The notes: a model not told the origin generated them from the letters alone. 64,000 nucleotides of DNA from Paenibacillus lignilyticus (GCF_017942085.1 NZ_JAGKSP010000005.1:248001-312000); one strand, 5' to 3'. Counted from the first letter of the stretch, positions 25,964 to 35,696 are shown. Program-made: numbers and translations.

Positions 25964-27013
25964 ATGAATAACTTCGAGAATATCAAATTAACTTCACTCT
26001 CCAGCAAGGGAGGCTGCGGCTGCAAAATTGGTCCGGCGGATCTGTCGGAGGTGCTGCATAATCTTCCAGCTGCCGAACCAAATCCCAATCTGCTGGTGGG
26101 ATTAGATACGAGTGACGATGCCGGCGTCTATCGCTTGAGCAACGAGCTGGCGCTGGTGCAAACGGTCGATTTCTTCACTCCGATTGTGGACGATCCGTAT
26201 GATTTTGGACAAATTGCTGCAGCGAACGCAATCAGTGATATTTATGCAATGGGAGGGAAGCCCTTAACGGTATTAAATATTGTCGCGTTTCCGATTTCCA
26301 CATTAGACAAACGTATTCTATCCGAAATCTTGCGTGGGGCAGCGGATAAAGTGCTCGAAGCAGGAGCAACGCTGGTAGGCGGGCATTCCATTGATGACAA
26401 AGAGCCGAAATTCGGCCTTGCCGTCACAGGTCTCGTGCATCCGGACAAGGTACGTACCAATGCCGGCGCGAAACTAGGTGATAGCTTGATACTAACGAAG
26501 CCCATTGGAGTAGGCATCTTAACTACATCGATTAAGAAAGATCAGCTATCGATCGGGGAGACGAAGCGATTAACCAAAGTGATGGCTACTTTGAACAAAA
26601 CAGCTGCAGAGATTATGGAGCTATACCCGGTACATGCGTGTACGGATGTGACAGGCTTCGGATTAATCGGACATGCGCTTGAGTTGGCTAAAGGCAGCAA
26701 AGTGACAGTTAAGCTTCATCATAGAAATGTTCCACTGCTGCCGAGAGTTCGAGAGCTGGCGGATAATGGATTTGTACCTGGCGGTACGAAGAATAACTAC
26801 GCTCATGTGCAGCATGATGTCTCGTTCCCGGAAGAACTCGATCAGATCGGCCGTTGGATACTTTGTGACGCGGTTACTTCAGGTGGCCTGCTAATTTCTG
26901 TTGCCGGCGAACAAGCGGAAGCACTCTTGCAGGCACTACTGCTAGCTGGTGTAGAAGCGAGCATGATCGGTGAGATTACGGATGAGAGACCAGGACATAT
27001 TATTGTAGATTAG
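25964..27013 (+). CDS. selD: Selenophosphate synthase
   Basis: Makes selenophosphate, the selenium donor for tRNA and protein selenium chemistry, from selenide and ATP. The N-terminal loop SSKGGCGCKIGPADL carries the active Cys (no in-frame UGA, so it is the Cys form, not selenocysteine) and the following Lys. Further family motifs are DDAGVYRLSNELALVQTVDFFTP (split here as seen), AANAISDIYAMGG and VGGHSIDDKEPKFGLAVTG. ATG 25964 matches homologue starts, but ATG 25937 in the same frame is possible because AGAAAGGA lies between. It forms an operon with mnmH 14 bases downstream. Confidence 0.95.
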   Translation: MNNFENIKLTSLSSKGGCGCKIGPADLSEVLHNLPAAEPNPNLLVGLDTSDDAGVYRLSNELALVQTVDFFTPIVDDPYDFGQIAAANAISDIYAMGGKPLTVLNIVAFPISTLDKRILSEILRGAADKVLEAGATLVGGHSIDDKEPKFGLAVTGLVHPDKVRTNAGAKLGDSLILTKPIGVGILTTSIKKDQLSIGETKRLTKVMATLNKTAAEIMELYPVHACTDVTGFGLIGHALELAKGSKVTVKLHHRNVPLLPRVRELADNGFVPGGTKNNYAHVQHDVSFPEELDQIGRWILCDAVTSGGLLISVAGEQAEALLQALLLAGVEASMIGEITDERPGHIIVD

Positions 27014-27027
27014 AAGGGGAAGCCTAT

Positions 27028-28056
27028 ATGTTTCAAGACCTAAAGCTCCATGAGTTACTCGACTTGCGACAGCAGAAGAAAGTGGTAACGATTGATGTGA
27101 GATCGCCTTCCGAATTTGAGGATGCTACCATTCCAGGCAGCTTGAATATCCCTTTCTTCGATGATAACGAGCGAGCAGAGATCGGCACCATCTACAAGCA
27201 AGTTAGCATCCAAGCGGCAAAAGAACGAGGACTGGAGATTTTCTCCGCAAAGCTTCCTTCTTTTATTAAAGAATTCTCCCAGATTCCCGGCAAAAAGGCT
27301 GTCTTCTGCTGGAGAGGGGGGATGCGCAGCAAAACAACCGCCACGGTCTTGTCATTAATGGACATACATGTTAGCCGGTTGGAAGGCGGATACCGCGCGT
27401 TTCGACAAGGTGTAGTACAAGCGCTTGATGAGCTAGCCGTGTTACCGACTGCATATGTGCTGCATGGGAACACAGGTAGCGGGAAAACAGCTATTCTGCG
27501 TCGACTCCAACAATCGGGGTATCCCGTGCTGAATTTCGAGGAGCTGGCAGGGCATCGGGGTTCCGTATTCGGCAATATTGGGGTGAAGGCACATAATCAG
27601 AAGAAATTCGATGCTTCACTGGTCGATGAACTACTGAGTATTCGGCAAGCGCCATATCTGCTCTTCGAGGCGGAGAGTAAACGAATCGGTAAAGTCGTCA
27701 TCCCCGAACAGCTGCTGCAGTTGAAAGAAGTGGGGCATCAAATATGGCTCGAAGTCCCGCTCGAAACGCGTGTTCAGCATATTTTGGAGGAGTACCGTCC
27801 TTGGGAGCATCAAGAAGCTTGTCTGAAATCGTTCCTCCAAATCAAATCACGCATCCATACTCCGGTTGCGGCTGAGATTGATCAGTGCTTGAAGGAAGAG
27901 AAGTATGACCGTGCCGTGGAATTGCTGCTTGTCTACTACTATGACCAACGCTATGCTCATACTGCATCCGGATATAATTCGGAGAACAAGACAATTATTG
28001 CAGCGCCATCTACCGAAGAGGCCGTTGAGGCAATCAAGCAATTGTTGCCTACATAG
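27028..28056 (+). CDS. mnmH: tRNA 2-selenouridine synthase
   Basis: Replaces sulfur by selenium at the wobble uridine of tRNA-Lys, -Glu and -Gln using selenophosphate. An N-terminal rhodanese domain holds the active Cys in VFCWRGGMRSK (about residue 94). A P-loop domain follows (LHGNTGSGKTAIL, about 145-157) with the family motif FEELAGHRGSVFG and LLFEAESKRIGKV. Length (342) is typical. It is directly downstream of selD, with GAAGGGGAAG before the ATG. No selA or selB is seen in the window, so tRNA modification rather than selenoprotein synthesis explains selD here. Confidence 0.95.
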   Translation: MFQDLKLHELLDLRQQKKVVTIDVRSPSEFEDATIPGSLNIPFFDDNERAEIGTIYKQVSIQAAKERGLEIFSAKLPSFIKEFSQIPGKKAVFCWRGGMRSKTTATVLSLMDIHVSRLEGGYRAFRQGVVQALDELAVLPTAYVLHGNTGSGKTAILRRLQQSGYPVLNFEELAGHRGSVFGNIGVKAHNQKKFDASLVDELLSIRQAPYLLFEAESKRIGKVVIPEQLLQLKEVGHQIWLEVPLETRVQHILEEYRPWEHQEACLKSFLQIKSRIHTPVAAEIDQCLKEEKYDRAVELLLVYYYDQRYAHTASGYNSENKTIIAAPSTEEAVEAIKQLLPT

Positions 28057-28096
28057 CAGCCAACCCATTCGGCAGAAAAATAAGTAATTCATGCTG

Positions 28097-28135
28097 TAAA
28101 TAAATCCGTTTAAGTTGGCGGATTTATTTTTTTTT
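28097..28135 (+). terminator. Terminator of selD-mnmH
   Basis: AAATAAATCCG and CGGATTTATTT flank a short loop, followed by a T-rich run. It lies 40 bases after the mnmH stop. Confidence 0.75.
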
Positions 28136-28282
28136 GCCTGTGGACGAACATTTTTCGCGAGGGCAACTCTATTTACTCGTCCCACTTTTTTGAGCCGCAT
28201 GACAAAACGTTTCTCTAGACCCACATCGTGGTTGGCTGTTACGATAGGTCAACAAGCGCTAGAGGAAGGGATTTTTGCCGCA

Positions 28283-29158
28283 ATGGAACAGCAAAAGTAC
28301 GATCAATTGAAAATTGGAGAACGCGGTGCACTTATAAGTATAGTCGCGTACATCATTTTATCTTCATTAAAGCTTGCGATCGGTTATTGGACCGGATCTG
28401 AAGCGCTGCAGGCGGACGGTTTGAACAATGCAACGGACATCGCGGCTTCAATCGCCGTACTTATTGGACTGCGGCTTGCGCGCAAACCGGCAGATGATGA
28501 TCATCCTTATGGTCACTGGAAATCGGAAACGATCTCTTCCATGCTCGCATCCTTTATTATGATGGTTGTCGGTTTGCAGGTTCTGTATCAATCGATAACG
28601 TCGATTTTTCAAGGCGGAGAGAAGTCCCCGGACTTGCTCGCGGCATGGGTAGGCATTTTCGCAGCGGTCGTCATGTATGGCGTGTATCGATATAACAAGA
28701 AACTGGCAACGCAAATTAACAGTCAAGCTGTTATGGCCGCAGCCAAAGATAATCTTTCGGATGCTTTCGTAAGTATGGGCACAGTCGTTGGCATCATCGG
28801 ATCTCAATTTCATTTGGCGTGGCTTGACCCGCTTACCGCGATCATCGTAGGCATTATCATCTGTAAAACAGCATGGGAGATTTTCCGGGAAGCTTCACAT
28901 CATCTCTCTGATGGGTTCAACGAAGAGACGATCCTCTCGTTTAAAGAAATTGTCATGAAGGTACAAGGCGTTGAGGACGTTCGGGATATTCGAGCCAGAA
29001 ATTACGGCAGCAACGCAGTAGTCGACGTGACCTTGTTGATTAAGGCGGATATGGAGTTTCAAGAAGCTCATAATGTTGCGACACGCGTAGAGACGGAGTT
29101 GAAAAATTCATCGAACGACGTTTACGAAGTTCATGTGCATTATGAGCCGATTGAATAA
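28283..29158 (+). CDS. Cation diffusion facilitator metal exporter
   Basis: An inner-membrane divalent-metal/proton antiporter of the CDF family, exporting metals such as Mn, Zn or Fe. About six hydrophobic helices are visible. Metal-site motifs are ADGLNNATDIAAS in helix 2 and DNLSDAFVS in helix 5, with the HPYGHWKSE loop between. The cytosolic C-terminal dimerisation domain spans about 205-290 (VRDIRARNYGSNAVVDVTL). ATG 28283 is chosen with GAGGAAGGG upstream; the open frame extends to 28115 through the preceding terminator and is not credible. Metal specificity cannot be fixed from the motif seen. Confidence 0.9.
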   Translation: MEQQKYDQLKIGERGALISIVAYIILSSLKLAIGYWTGSEALQADGLNNATDIAASIAVLIGLRLARKPADDDHPYGHWKSETISSMLASFIMMVVGLQVLYQSITSIFQGGEKSPDLLAAWVGIFAAVVMYGVYRYNKKLATQINSQAVMAAAKDNLSDAFVSMGTVVGIIGSQFHLAWLDPLTAIIVGIIICKTAWEIFREASHHLSDGFNEETILSFKEIVMKVQGVEDVRDIRARNYGSNAVVDVTLLIKADMEFQEAHNVATRVETELKNSSNDVYEVHVHYEPIE

Positions 29159-29176
29159 GCAGCCAATAACATTTAG

Positions 29177-29202
29177 CCCGCAGCCGGTTGCTGCGGGTTT
29201 CT
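29177..29202 (+). terminator. Terminator after the CDF exporter
   Basis: CCCGCAGC and GCTGCGGG form a stem with a short loop followed by TTTCTTT. Confidence 0.75.
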
Positions 29203-29315
29203 TTATTGCGCCATTTGGAAGATTTATGTAGCTTCCGAAAAGGTGATTATCACTTGGATGTAGAATTTTGTACATTCATGTAGAGGACTCTGAATGTAAA
29301 GGTGTGTGAGTGTCC

Positions 29316-30305
29316 ATGGACGTCATGAAAACATGCAGCGCTTTCGATGAGCTTCATCGATACATGCTGGATATTCGAAATCAAATTTCAGCCTCGGCCG
29401 CATCGGTAGTCGTGATCCGCAATGAACAGATCATAAGCGAATATTATTCAGGTCATCATGATAAATTGACGAACGGTCGAATGATCGATGAACAATCACA
29501 ATTCAATGTAGCATCCATTCGCAAAACTTATCTCGGATTCGCCATTAGTCTGGCCATGTACGAAGGGAAGATTAATGGCATTAATGATCATGTGTCCGAC
29601 TATCTGGATGATCTGGACGAGAGCGTAATCAGTCAAACAACGATACGGCATCTCTTAACCCATACGCACGGCCTACAAGGCCCTATGAAAAGGCTGTTCC
29701 CACCGGGAACGGACTGGAAATACAACAACGCCGGCGTTAATTTGCTAATTCGGATTGTTGAGAAGGTCTTTAAACAGCCTCTTGCCGATGTCTTACACGA
29801 ACGCGTATTTGAGCCATATGGATTCAAAGAGACTGGTTGGAGAAAAGAAAAGCATGATAAATTGGTGTGGCTTGATGAGAAGTATTTAAGCGATCGTGGC
29901 GGCGAGGCGAATTTATTCGTAAGCACAAGAGAGCTAGCCTACTGGGGACAGCTACATCTGTCCAAGGGCATGTATAAAGGGAAGCAAATCCTGCCTGCGG
30001 CACTGTTTGAACAAGTTGTTACCATCGCAACGCCGAGCCGTCTTGATGATTCATTACCTCGAAATGGTTTCTTCTGGTGGATACAGGACAAATCCCGTCC
30101 ATTATCGGAACTTGGGAAGGAGCTCCCGAACGGTTCCTTCCAGTCGCTTGGTTTCTATGGTAATGCGGTATTGGCCATTCCCGCATATAACGCTGTGGCG
30201 GTTCGAATGCTTAACCAATTGGAGCCGAATCCACCCGGATATGATTATCTGCAGGACATTCAAGGCTTTGGCAATCTGGTCGCGAAATGTTTAGGTGAGC
30301 TATGA
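29316..30305 (+). CDS. Beta-lactamase-fold serine hydrolase
   Basis: A class C beta-lactamase/DD-peptidase-like protein of about 329 residues. The catalytic S-x-x-K is in VASIRKTYLGFA near residue 68 and Y-x-N in WKYNNAGVNLL. The domain also shows HLLTHTHGLQG, a family motif. No signal peptide is visible, so it is probably a cytosolic esterase or peptidase and not a resistance enzyme (inference). ATG 29316 follows AAAGGTG. It overlaps the following kinase-like gene by ATGA and appears to lead a three-gene unit. Confidence 0.85.
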   Translation: MDVMKTCSAFDELHRYMLDIRNQISASAASVVVIRNEQIISEYYSGHHDKLTNGRMIDEQSQFNVASIRKTYLGFAISLAMYEGKINGINDHVSDYLDDLDESVISQTTIRHLLTHTHGLQGPMKRLFPPGTDWKYNNAGVNLLIRIVEKVFKQPLADVLHERVFEPYGFKETGWRKEKHDKLVWLDEKYLSDRGGEANLFVSTRELAYWGQLHLSKGMYKGKQILPAALFEQVVTIATPSRLDDSLPRNGFFWWIQDKSRPLSELGKELPNGSFQSLGFYGNAVLAIPAYNAVAVRMLNQLEPNPPGYDYLQDIQGFGNLVAKCLGEL

Positions 30306-31438
30306 ATACGAAACCTATTCTAGGAAGTATCGACGCTAATCGAGTTCGAGTTATTTCGAACCTCAGCTTACAAATTGATAATGGTTTATTACAAGAATGG
30401 CACTGTGAAACAATCAAAGCTGCCAGGCCTAATTTCGTGACCGGCGGCGTTTACCGGATTTCGGGATGTACGCGTATTGAAGGTGGAATCGACCGATCGT
30501 GGTCGCTCATGCTTAAAGTCATTCTCGCTGACCTTAATCGAAATGATCCGGCGCATTACAATTATTGGCGCCGTGAAATCGATGCTTACGAGTCAGGTTA
30601 TTTACGCCATTTACCTGCAGGGATGAAGGCGCCGGAATGTTATGCCATAGAAGCAAATGACGATGGTTCCGTATGGCTCTGGCTGGAGGATATGACTCAT
30701 GAGTCACGAGCATGGCAGTGGAGCGATTATGCATACGCTGCCACGAAGCTGGGAGAGTTTTAAGCCGCCTACTTAGTCGGCGGTCGGATACCGGATTTAC
30801 GATGGGCGAATCGACAATGGATGCGATCATGGATCCATGAATGTCAGAATTATCGGATCATGACGTCAACCCAAGTGCGTTCCGATTCAAATCCAAGATT
30901 GACCGCTATCATCGATCGCTTCAATCCATGTGAACTGCTAATCCAAGATTGGCTCCTAGAGCTGGAGCGATTACCGCGAACGTTTTCCCATCAAGATTTC
31001 TACGAGTTAAACATCATGTTGAACAACGCATATATCCAAGATCAGAAGCTCGCCGTGATAGATTGGCAGTTTGCCAGCATATCCGGAATTGGAGAGGATC
31101 TGGGGCGTTTCTTAGGATTGTCACTGAGCCGAGGGAATGTACCTGCAGACGAATTTCACGACTTTAAAGAACTACTTATTACCTCATATATTGAAGGATT
31201 GGGACGAGCCGGTTGGCATGGCGACGAGTCCTTTCCTCGATTCGGTTACCTGGCAGCCTTTGCTTTGCGTTCCGTTTGGGAAGTCCCGAAGCTACTGCGT
31301 AAAATGGAACAAGATGCAGAATCAGAAGCGTGTCAACGATTGCTGCTCATTACAGAACTACAGATGGAAGCGGCGAACGAGGCGGAACGCCTGAGACCGC
31401 TGGGTATCATTCCCGTGAAGAATCAGGTGAGAGCATGA
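30302..31438 (+). pseudogene. Aminoglycoside-phosphotransferase-like kinase with an in-frame stop
   Basis: Both halves belong to one APH-like kinase of about 378 codons in a single frame. The N-lobe (LMLKVILADL, then WLWLEDMTHESRAW as hinge) ends at TAA 30761-30763 after KLGEF. The frame then continues as AAYLVGGRIPDLRW to the catalytic loop FSHQDFYELNIML (H-x-D-x4-N) and the metal motif VIDWQFA. In homologues the interrupted position is usually N or Q, so a CAA-to-TAA change would explain it. A restart at ATG 30821 could make only a C-lobe. It is linked by ATGA overlaps to the genes on both sides. Confidence 0.8.
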
Positions 31439-31926
31439 AGAAGATTTTCATCGTGGGCATCGTAGCTAGCGGTAAAACAACGTTAGCCAAACGATTATCC
31501 CGTACAATGAATCTCCCTTGGTATGAACTGGATTCGATCGTTCATCCTGCAACACCTGAAGGCCGAGCGAAACGTACACCGGCTGAACAGCTTGAAGTCA
31601 TTATGGATATTGATCGAGACGGAACGTGGATATTCGAAGGTACGGACCGTGAATCGTATCAATGTTTATATGAGATGGCAGACATCATTCTATTTGTGGA
31701 TACACCGCTATGGAAGCGTAGAATTCGTATTGTTGTCCGGTTTCTCAAGCAAAATCTCGGTATCGAAAGCTGCAACTACAAACCGGATTTGAAGATGTTG
31801 AAAATGATGTATAAATGGACACAGGACTTTGAACGGAACAGAAGCCGATTCGAAGCCAAGCTCCAAAAATATCAAGATAAACTGATCCGACTACATGATA
31901 GTACTCATAAAGAAGTCCTGTTCTGA
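31435..31926 (+). CDS. Small P-loop kinase-like protein (topology-modulation/FlaR type)
   Basis: A 163-residue AAA/adenylate-kinase-like NTPase. Walker A is GIVASGKTT at residues 8-16. The acidic LDSIVHP segment and the WIFEGTD strand correspond to the nucleotide-kinase core, and the lid region is basic (TPLWKRRIRIVVRFLKQ). Members are annotated as DNA topology modulation proteins, a function poorly supported; a nucleotide or small-molecule kinase is more likely. ATG 31435 overlaps the preceding stop, and the third position in the unit suggests joint expression with the hydrolase and kinase. Confidence 0.82.
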   Translation: MKKIFIVGIVASGKTTLAKRLSRTMNLPWYELDSIVHPATPEGRAKRTPAEQLEVIMDIDRDGTWIFEGTDRESYQCLYEMADIILFVDTPLWKRRIRIVVRFLKQNLGIESCNYKPDLKMLKMMYKWTQDFERNRSRFEAKLQKYQDKLIRLHDSTHKEVLF

Positions 31927-31948
31927 TTGATGAGCAGGGCTTCTTTTC
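31911..31948 (+). terminator. Terminator of the hydrolase-kinase unit
   Basis: AGAAGTCCTGTTC pairs with GAGCAGGGCTTCT (with wobbles) around a seven-base loop, followed by TTTCTTTTC. It overlaps the end of the preceding gene. Confidence 0.7.
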
Positions 31949-32016
31949 TTTTCTTGAATAAGGAAATCCAAATGCTCACATGATAAAACCGAGGTTTGGA
32001 AGGAGGTGGAAAAAGC

Positions 32017-33411
32017 ATGGAGCCAAACTTTTCAGTCGATGTGAATGAAAGTGTGGACCTTAATTATGATGCATTACGCCATATTTTTGATAATTGTGCG
32101 GATATCGTATTTAGACCTTTAAAGCTCACGGATCAATCCAATATTCTACTCGTTTATATCGAAGAACTGACTGATTCAAATAGATTGGAACAAATTATTT
32201 CGGCATGCATGATAAGCCGTGATTTTGATCGGCTGACACAATATAAAATCGTTGTTCACTTTTCAGAAATTGCAGCAAAAATTTTAAAAGGGAGCACGGC
32301 CATATTTATAGACGGCAAGCCTTTTGCCTATATGGCAGAACTGACGAATTACAAACAACGTGCGATAGATGAACCGTCAAATGAAGCCTCCATTCGCGGT
32401 CCGCGTGAAGGATTTACCGAAGACCTCAAAACAAATTTAAGCATGATTCGAAGAAAAATCAGTCACCCGACATTAAAGTTTGAAATGCATCAAGCAGGCG
32501 AATTAACCAATACGGATTTTGTCGTTGCGTATATCGAAGAGAAGGTCAAGCCAGAACTGCTGCAAGAGGTCAGAAACAGACTTCAAGCTTTCCACACGAA
32601 TCAGTTGCTCGACTCCGGATATATTGAAGAATTTATCGAGGACAGGTCCTTTTCCCTATTCCCGCAAATCCAAAATACGGAACGTCCGGACACTGTAGCC
32701 TCGAGTCTATTGGCTGGCAGAGTTGCCATTATCGTGGACGGATCTCCGAACGCATTGCTGCTGCCGATGACATTCTGGTCAGGCTTTCAAGCAGCGGAGG
32801 ACCATTATGAACGTTTCATCTACGTCTCGGCGGTCAGAATTTTACGACTCTTGCTGGCCATGTTGTCTTGTTTACTTCCTTCCGTATACGTTGCGCTTAC
32901 GACGTTCCATCCCCAGATGATTCCGCTTGCCGTGATGCTGAGCATTTCCGCTTCCAGAGAAGGAATTCCGTTTCCGACCGTAATCGAAACCTTGTTGATG
33001 GAATTGATGTTCGAAGGACTGCGGGAAGCCGGTCTGCGGTTACCTAAAGCCATCGGTTCAGCAGTGAGTATTGTAGGCGCGTTGGTGATCGGAGAAGCAG
33101 CTGTCCAAGCGGGCTTTATATCGGCTCCTATTGTAATGATCGTGGCAGGGACCGGCATTGCTTCCTTTGCTTTCCCAAGCTATAGTTTGGCTTTGCCGTT
33201 TCGCATGCTGCGGTTTCCGCTTCTAATCGTAGGCGGTTTCCTGGGGCTGTATGGTGTCGCCATCGGCGTCATCTTCATCATGATCCATCTTGTAACCCTA
33301 AAGTCATTCGGGGTTCCTTACTTAAAACCTGTATCTCCAATCGGAAAAAATATGTGGAAGGACACGCTAATACGATTAAATAAACGATTCGTACCGGCGC
33401 AACGAAAATAA
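32017..33411 (+). CDS. Spore germination protein, GerA-type subunit A
   Basis: The A subunit of an inner-spore-membrane germinant receptor and channel. It has 464 residues with a soluble N-terminal half containing DEPSNEASIRGPREGFTE (the family's conserved E-x-x-I-R-G-P-R-E-x-F segment) and SGYIEEFIEDRSFSLFPQ. Several membrane helices follow in the second half (LLLAMLSCLLPSVYVALTTF, then GSAVSIVGALVIGEAAVQAG). AAGGAGGTGG precedes ATG 32017. It is first of an A-C-B operon; expression in the forespore under a sigma-G promoter is expected from known ger operons but I did not identify the promoter. Confidence 0.93.
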   Translation: MEPNFSVDVNESVDLNYDALRHIFDNCADIVFRPLKLTDQSNILLVYIEELTDSNRLEQIISACMISRDFDRLTQYKIVVHFSEIAAKILKGSTAIFIDGKPFAYMAELTNYKQRAIDEPSNEASIRGPREGFTEDLKTNLSMIRRKISHPTLKFEMHQAGELTNTDFVVAYIEEKVKPELLQEVRNRLQAFHTNQLLDSGYIEEFIEDRSFSLFPQIQNTERPDTVASSLLAGRVAIIVDGSPNALLLPMTFWSGFQAAEDHYERFIYVSAVRILRLLLAMLSCLLPSVYVALTTFHPQMIPLAVMLSISASREGIPFPTVIETLLMELMFEGLREAGLRLPKAIGSAVSIVGALVIGEAAVQAGFISAPIVMIVAGTGIASFAFPSYSLALPFRMLRFPLLIVGGFLGLYGVAIGVIFIMIHLVTLKSFGVPYLKPVSPIGKNMWKDTLIRLNKRFVPAQRK

Positions 33412-34565
33412 TGAGGAAAATAGGTTTATTGTCTTTGTTGCTAGTGACAATCCTCATCTCCGGATGTTGGGATCGGAATGAAATTAACGAATATGCCTTC
33501 TGGATTGGAACCGCTCTGGATTTATCGGAGGAGGGGATCCTGCAAAAAAGTGCTCAGATCGCAGTTCCCGCTGAATTCAAGGGGAGAGGGGGCGGCAGCC
33601 AGCATCGGGCAAATATTGTTCTGACTACGACGGGTTCTTCGATCGTAGATTTGGAACAACAAATTCAAGATAAGCTGCCCCGTAAGGTTTTTCTTGGACA
33701 TCGCAGGTCGATTTTCATCGGAGAGAAGCTTGCGCGTAAAGGGATAATTGATATCATGGATCAATTTACGCGAAATACCGATACGCGCATGCGCACGGAT
33801 ATATTTGTCGCAAATAACGGAAAAGGGAGCGATATATTAAAAATCAACAGCCCTTTTAATCAGTTTTCTGCCATTGTAGCCGTAGATCAAGACCGGTATT
33901 GCCGTTTAGGAGACTCTGCTTTACGGGATGTCTTACTTGATGTGGGACGTGACGGGATCCGCCCCGCCATGCCGATGGTAGAGACATCACCGAATAATGA
34001 GCTGGAGAAAGGTAAAATCATCGAAGTGAAATCGGTTGCCATTTTTAATCGTCATTTGCAGATGGTAGGAGAAGTGTCGGGTAGAGAATCGCTGGAGTTG
34101 TTCTGGGTTAAAGGCGTATTGAAAAATCAATTTATTTCGCTCCAAACGGGGGAAGGAAGCGTATCTTTATTCGAAACCAACTTAAGGAAAACCATTCGTA
34201 CCGAATTCGAAGGAAATAAACTTAAAGTGTACGTAAAGCTGGCAGGGACCGGAAGAATGCTTGAAAACAACACGAATATCGACATTTCGGTAACCTCGGA
34301 ACGCGTTCCCTTAGAGCGTAAATTAAATGAAATGAAAGCCAAACAAGTTGAGGCAACCATTAAGAAACTGCAGCAACAGTTCGGACAAGACGTGTTTGGT
34401 TTCGGAGAAGAGGTTCACAGAGAACACCCTTACCGGTGGAAAGAAATCAAGAACAGATGGGATCAACTGTTCCCTGCAGCGGAGGTATCGGTTACCGTGA
34501 AATTGAAAATCCAGAATACGGGGGCAATAGGAAGACGAGTCCCGGGAATAGGAGACAGAAAGTGA
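33411..34565 (+). CDS. Germinant receptor lipoprotein, Ger(x)C family
   Basis: A 384-residue lipoprotein subunit of the receptor. Signal and lipobox are LLSLLLVTILISGCWDRNEI; the family signature G-C-W-D-R-x-E-I/L-N is present. The middle contains LGHRRSIFIGEKLARKG and the C-terminal domain VEATIKKLQQQFGQDVFGFGE, both typical of Ger(x)C. It starts on the last base of the A gene stop (TAATG), so translation is coupled. The gene for subunit B follows by a GTGA overlap. Confidence 0.93.
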   Translation: MRKIGLLSLLLVTILISGCWDRNEINEYAFWIGTALDLSEEGILQKSAQIAVPAEFKGRGGGSQHRANIVLTTTGSSIVDLEQQIQDKLPRKVFLGHRRSIFIGEKLARKGIIDIMDQFTRNTDTRMRTDIFVANNGKGSDILKINSPFNQFSAIVAVDQDRYCRLGDSALRDVLLDVGRDGIRPAMPMVETSPNNELEKGKIIEVKSVAIFNRHLQMVGEVSGRESLELFWVKGVLKNQFISLQTGEGSVSLFETNLRKTIRTEFEGNKLKVYVKLAGTGRMLENNTNIDISVTSERVPLERKLNEMKAKQVEATIKKLQQQFGQDVFGFGEEVHREHPYRWKEIKNRWDQLFPAAEVSVTVKLKIQNTGAIGRRVPGIGDRK

Positions 34566-35659
34566 AGATTTCTCCTTGGCAGTTGTTTTGGATGTTCACC
34601 ACTTTAGAAATTTCAATGAGTATTTGGCTTACGGTGTCTCCTTCGATCGAGATTGCCAGACAGGACGCCTGGATATCGCTGGTAGTGGCTGGGGTCATCG
34701 GCTTATTCGTGACCCTGATTTGTCTTCGAGTGTCGCAAAGGCATTCTTCGCATACCTTGGTGGAGTTTGCCCAAAAGCTGTTTGGGAAGTGGATCGGAAA
34801 GCTGATCGCTGTATTGTATATTTTGATGTGGTTTTCCGTTTCGTCCGATATCTTGCGTATTTTTTCGTTGTTTATCAAGCAGTTTCTATTTCATAATACG
34901 CCGATTTGGGTTATCGCATCGCTAATGGTCGCTGCCATGGTATATATCAATTACGCCGGAAGCATCGAAGCGATCGCTCGTTTTAGCGAAATGGCCGGAC
35001 CGTTGCTTCTGGTAGGCATCATCATTACATTCGGCTTAAACTTAACGAATCTGCATCCGTCTCTTATATTACCTATCTACGCAGATACCGGGATACAGTC
35101 TATATTGATGGGTTCTTTTGTGAACGCGTCGTTTCTAGGGGAGTCTATGATGATCATGATGTTAACCCCCTTTATCGCAAACTCGCAAAAGATGGTTAAG
35201 CCAACGCTGCTTGCGATTTTCGTTCCATCCGTGATCGCCGTTATGACGGCAATTATGGTCATTATGACGTTCGGAGCCAATATCGGTTCAACCTTAATAT
35301 TCCCGTACTTCAGCATGGTCCGATTCATTAATTATCTGGAGTTTGTGCAAAACATGGATGTTTGGATCATGTTCATCTGGATCTTCAGCGTCTTCGTAAA
35401 GTTGGCGATTTACTTATTCATTAACAGTTATGGAACCGCGCAGCTGCTTGGCATCAAGAACTGGCGGAACGTAATCCTATTTGCGGCTATTCTCATATTC
35501 ACGATCTCACTCGTGCCTGCAAACATTGTAGGGATGCTGGATTATGCGAAATACGTTTGGATCTTATATGTTTTCCCCATATTTATCGTAGGTTTGCCGC
35601 TCCTTTTTTTGCTCGTTAGCCTAGTCAGAGGACATTCACTCGCACAGCAACCGAAATAA
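34562..35659 (+). CDS. Germinant receptor permease, GerB family
   Basis: A 365-residue amino-acid-permease-like membrane protein, the ligand-binding B subunit. About ten hydrophobic helices are visible, starting with ISPWQLFWMFTTLEISMSIW and including LILPIYADTGIQSILMGSF before helix 6. GTG 34562 with AGGAG at eight bases is preferred; the frame before it overlaps the C gene and lacks family features. Operon order A-C-B differs from the A-B-C order of Bacillus gerA but is common elsewhere. Confidence 0.92.
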   Translation: MKISPWQLFWMFTTLEISMSIWLTVSPSIEIARQDAWISLVVAGVIGLFVTLICLRVSQRHSSHTLVEFAQKLFGKWIGKLIAVLYILMWFSVSSDILRIFSLFIKQFLFHNTPIWVIASLMVAAMVYINYAGSIEAIARFSEMAGPLLLVGIIITFGLNLTNLHPSLILPIYADTGIQSILMGSFVNASFLGESMMIMMLTPFIANSQKMVKPTLLAIFVPSVIAVMTAIMVIMTFGANIGSTLIFPYFSMVRFINYLEFVQNMDVWIMFIWIFSVFVKLAIYLFINSYGTAQLLGIKNWRNVILFAAILIFTISLVPANIVGMLDYAKYVWILYVFPIFIVGLPLLFLLVSLVRGHSLAQQPK

Positions 35660-35680
35660 ATAAAACTTGAGCAAAAAAAA

Positions 35681-35696
35681 GCCGCGTAATCGCGGC
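35681..35696 (-). terminator. Terminator of the GH127 gene
   Basis: GCCGCG and CGCGGC with a four-base loop; on the minus strand the stem is followed by T8, immediately after the GH127 stop. On the plus strand it may also help end the germination operon. Confidence 0.8.

Noticed and set aside
25964-26060. Selenocysteine at the SelD active site
   Set aside because: The catalytic position is a normal Cys codon in GGCGCK and there is no in-frame UGA.
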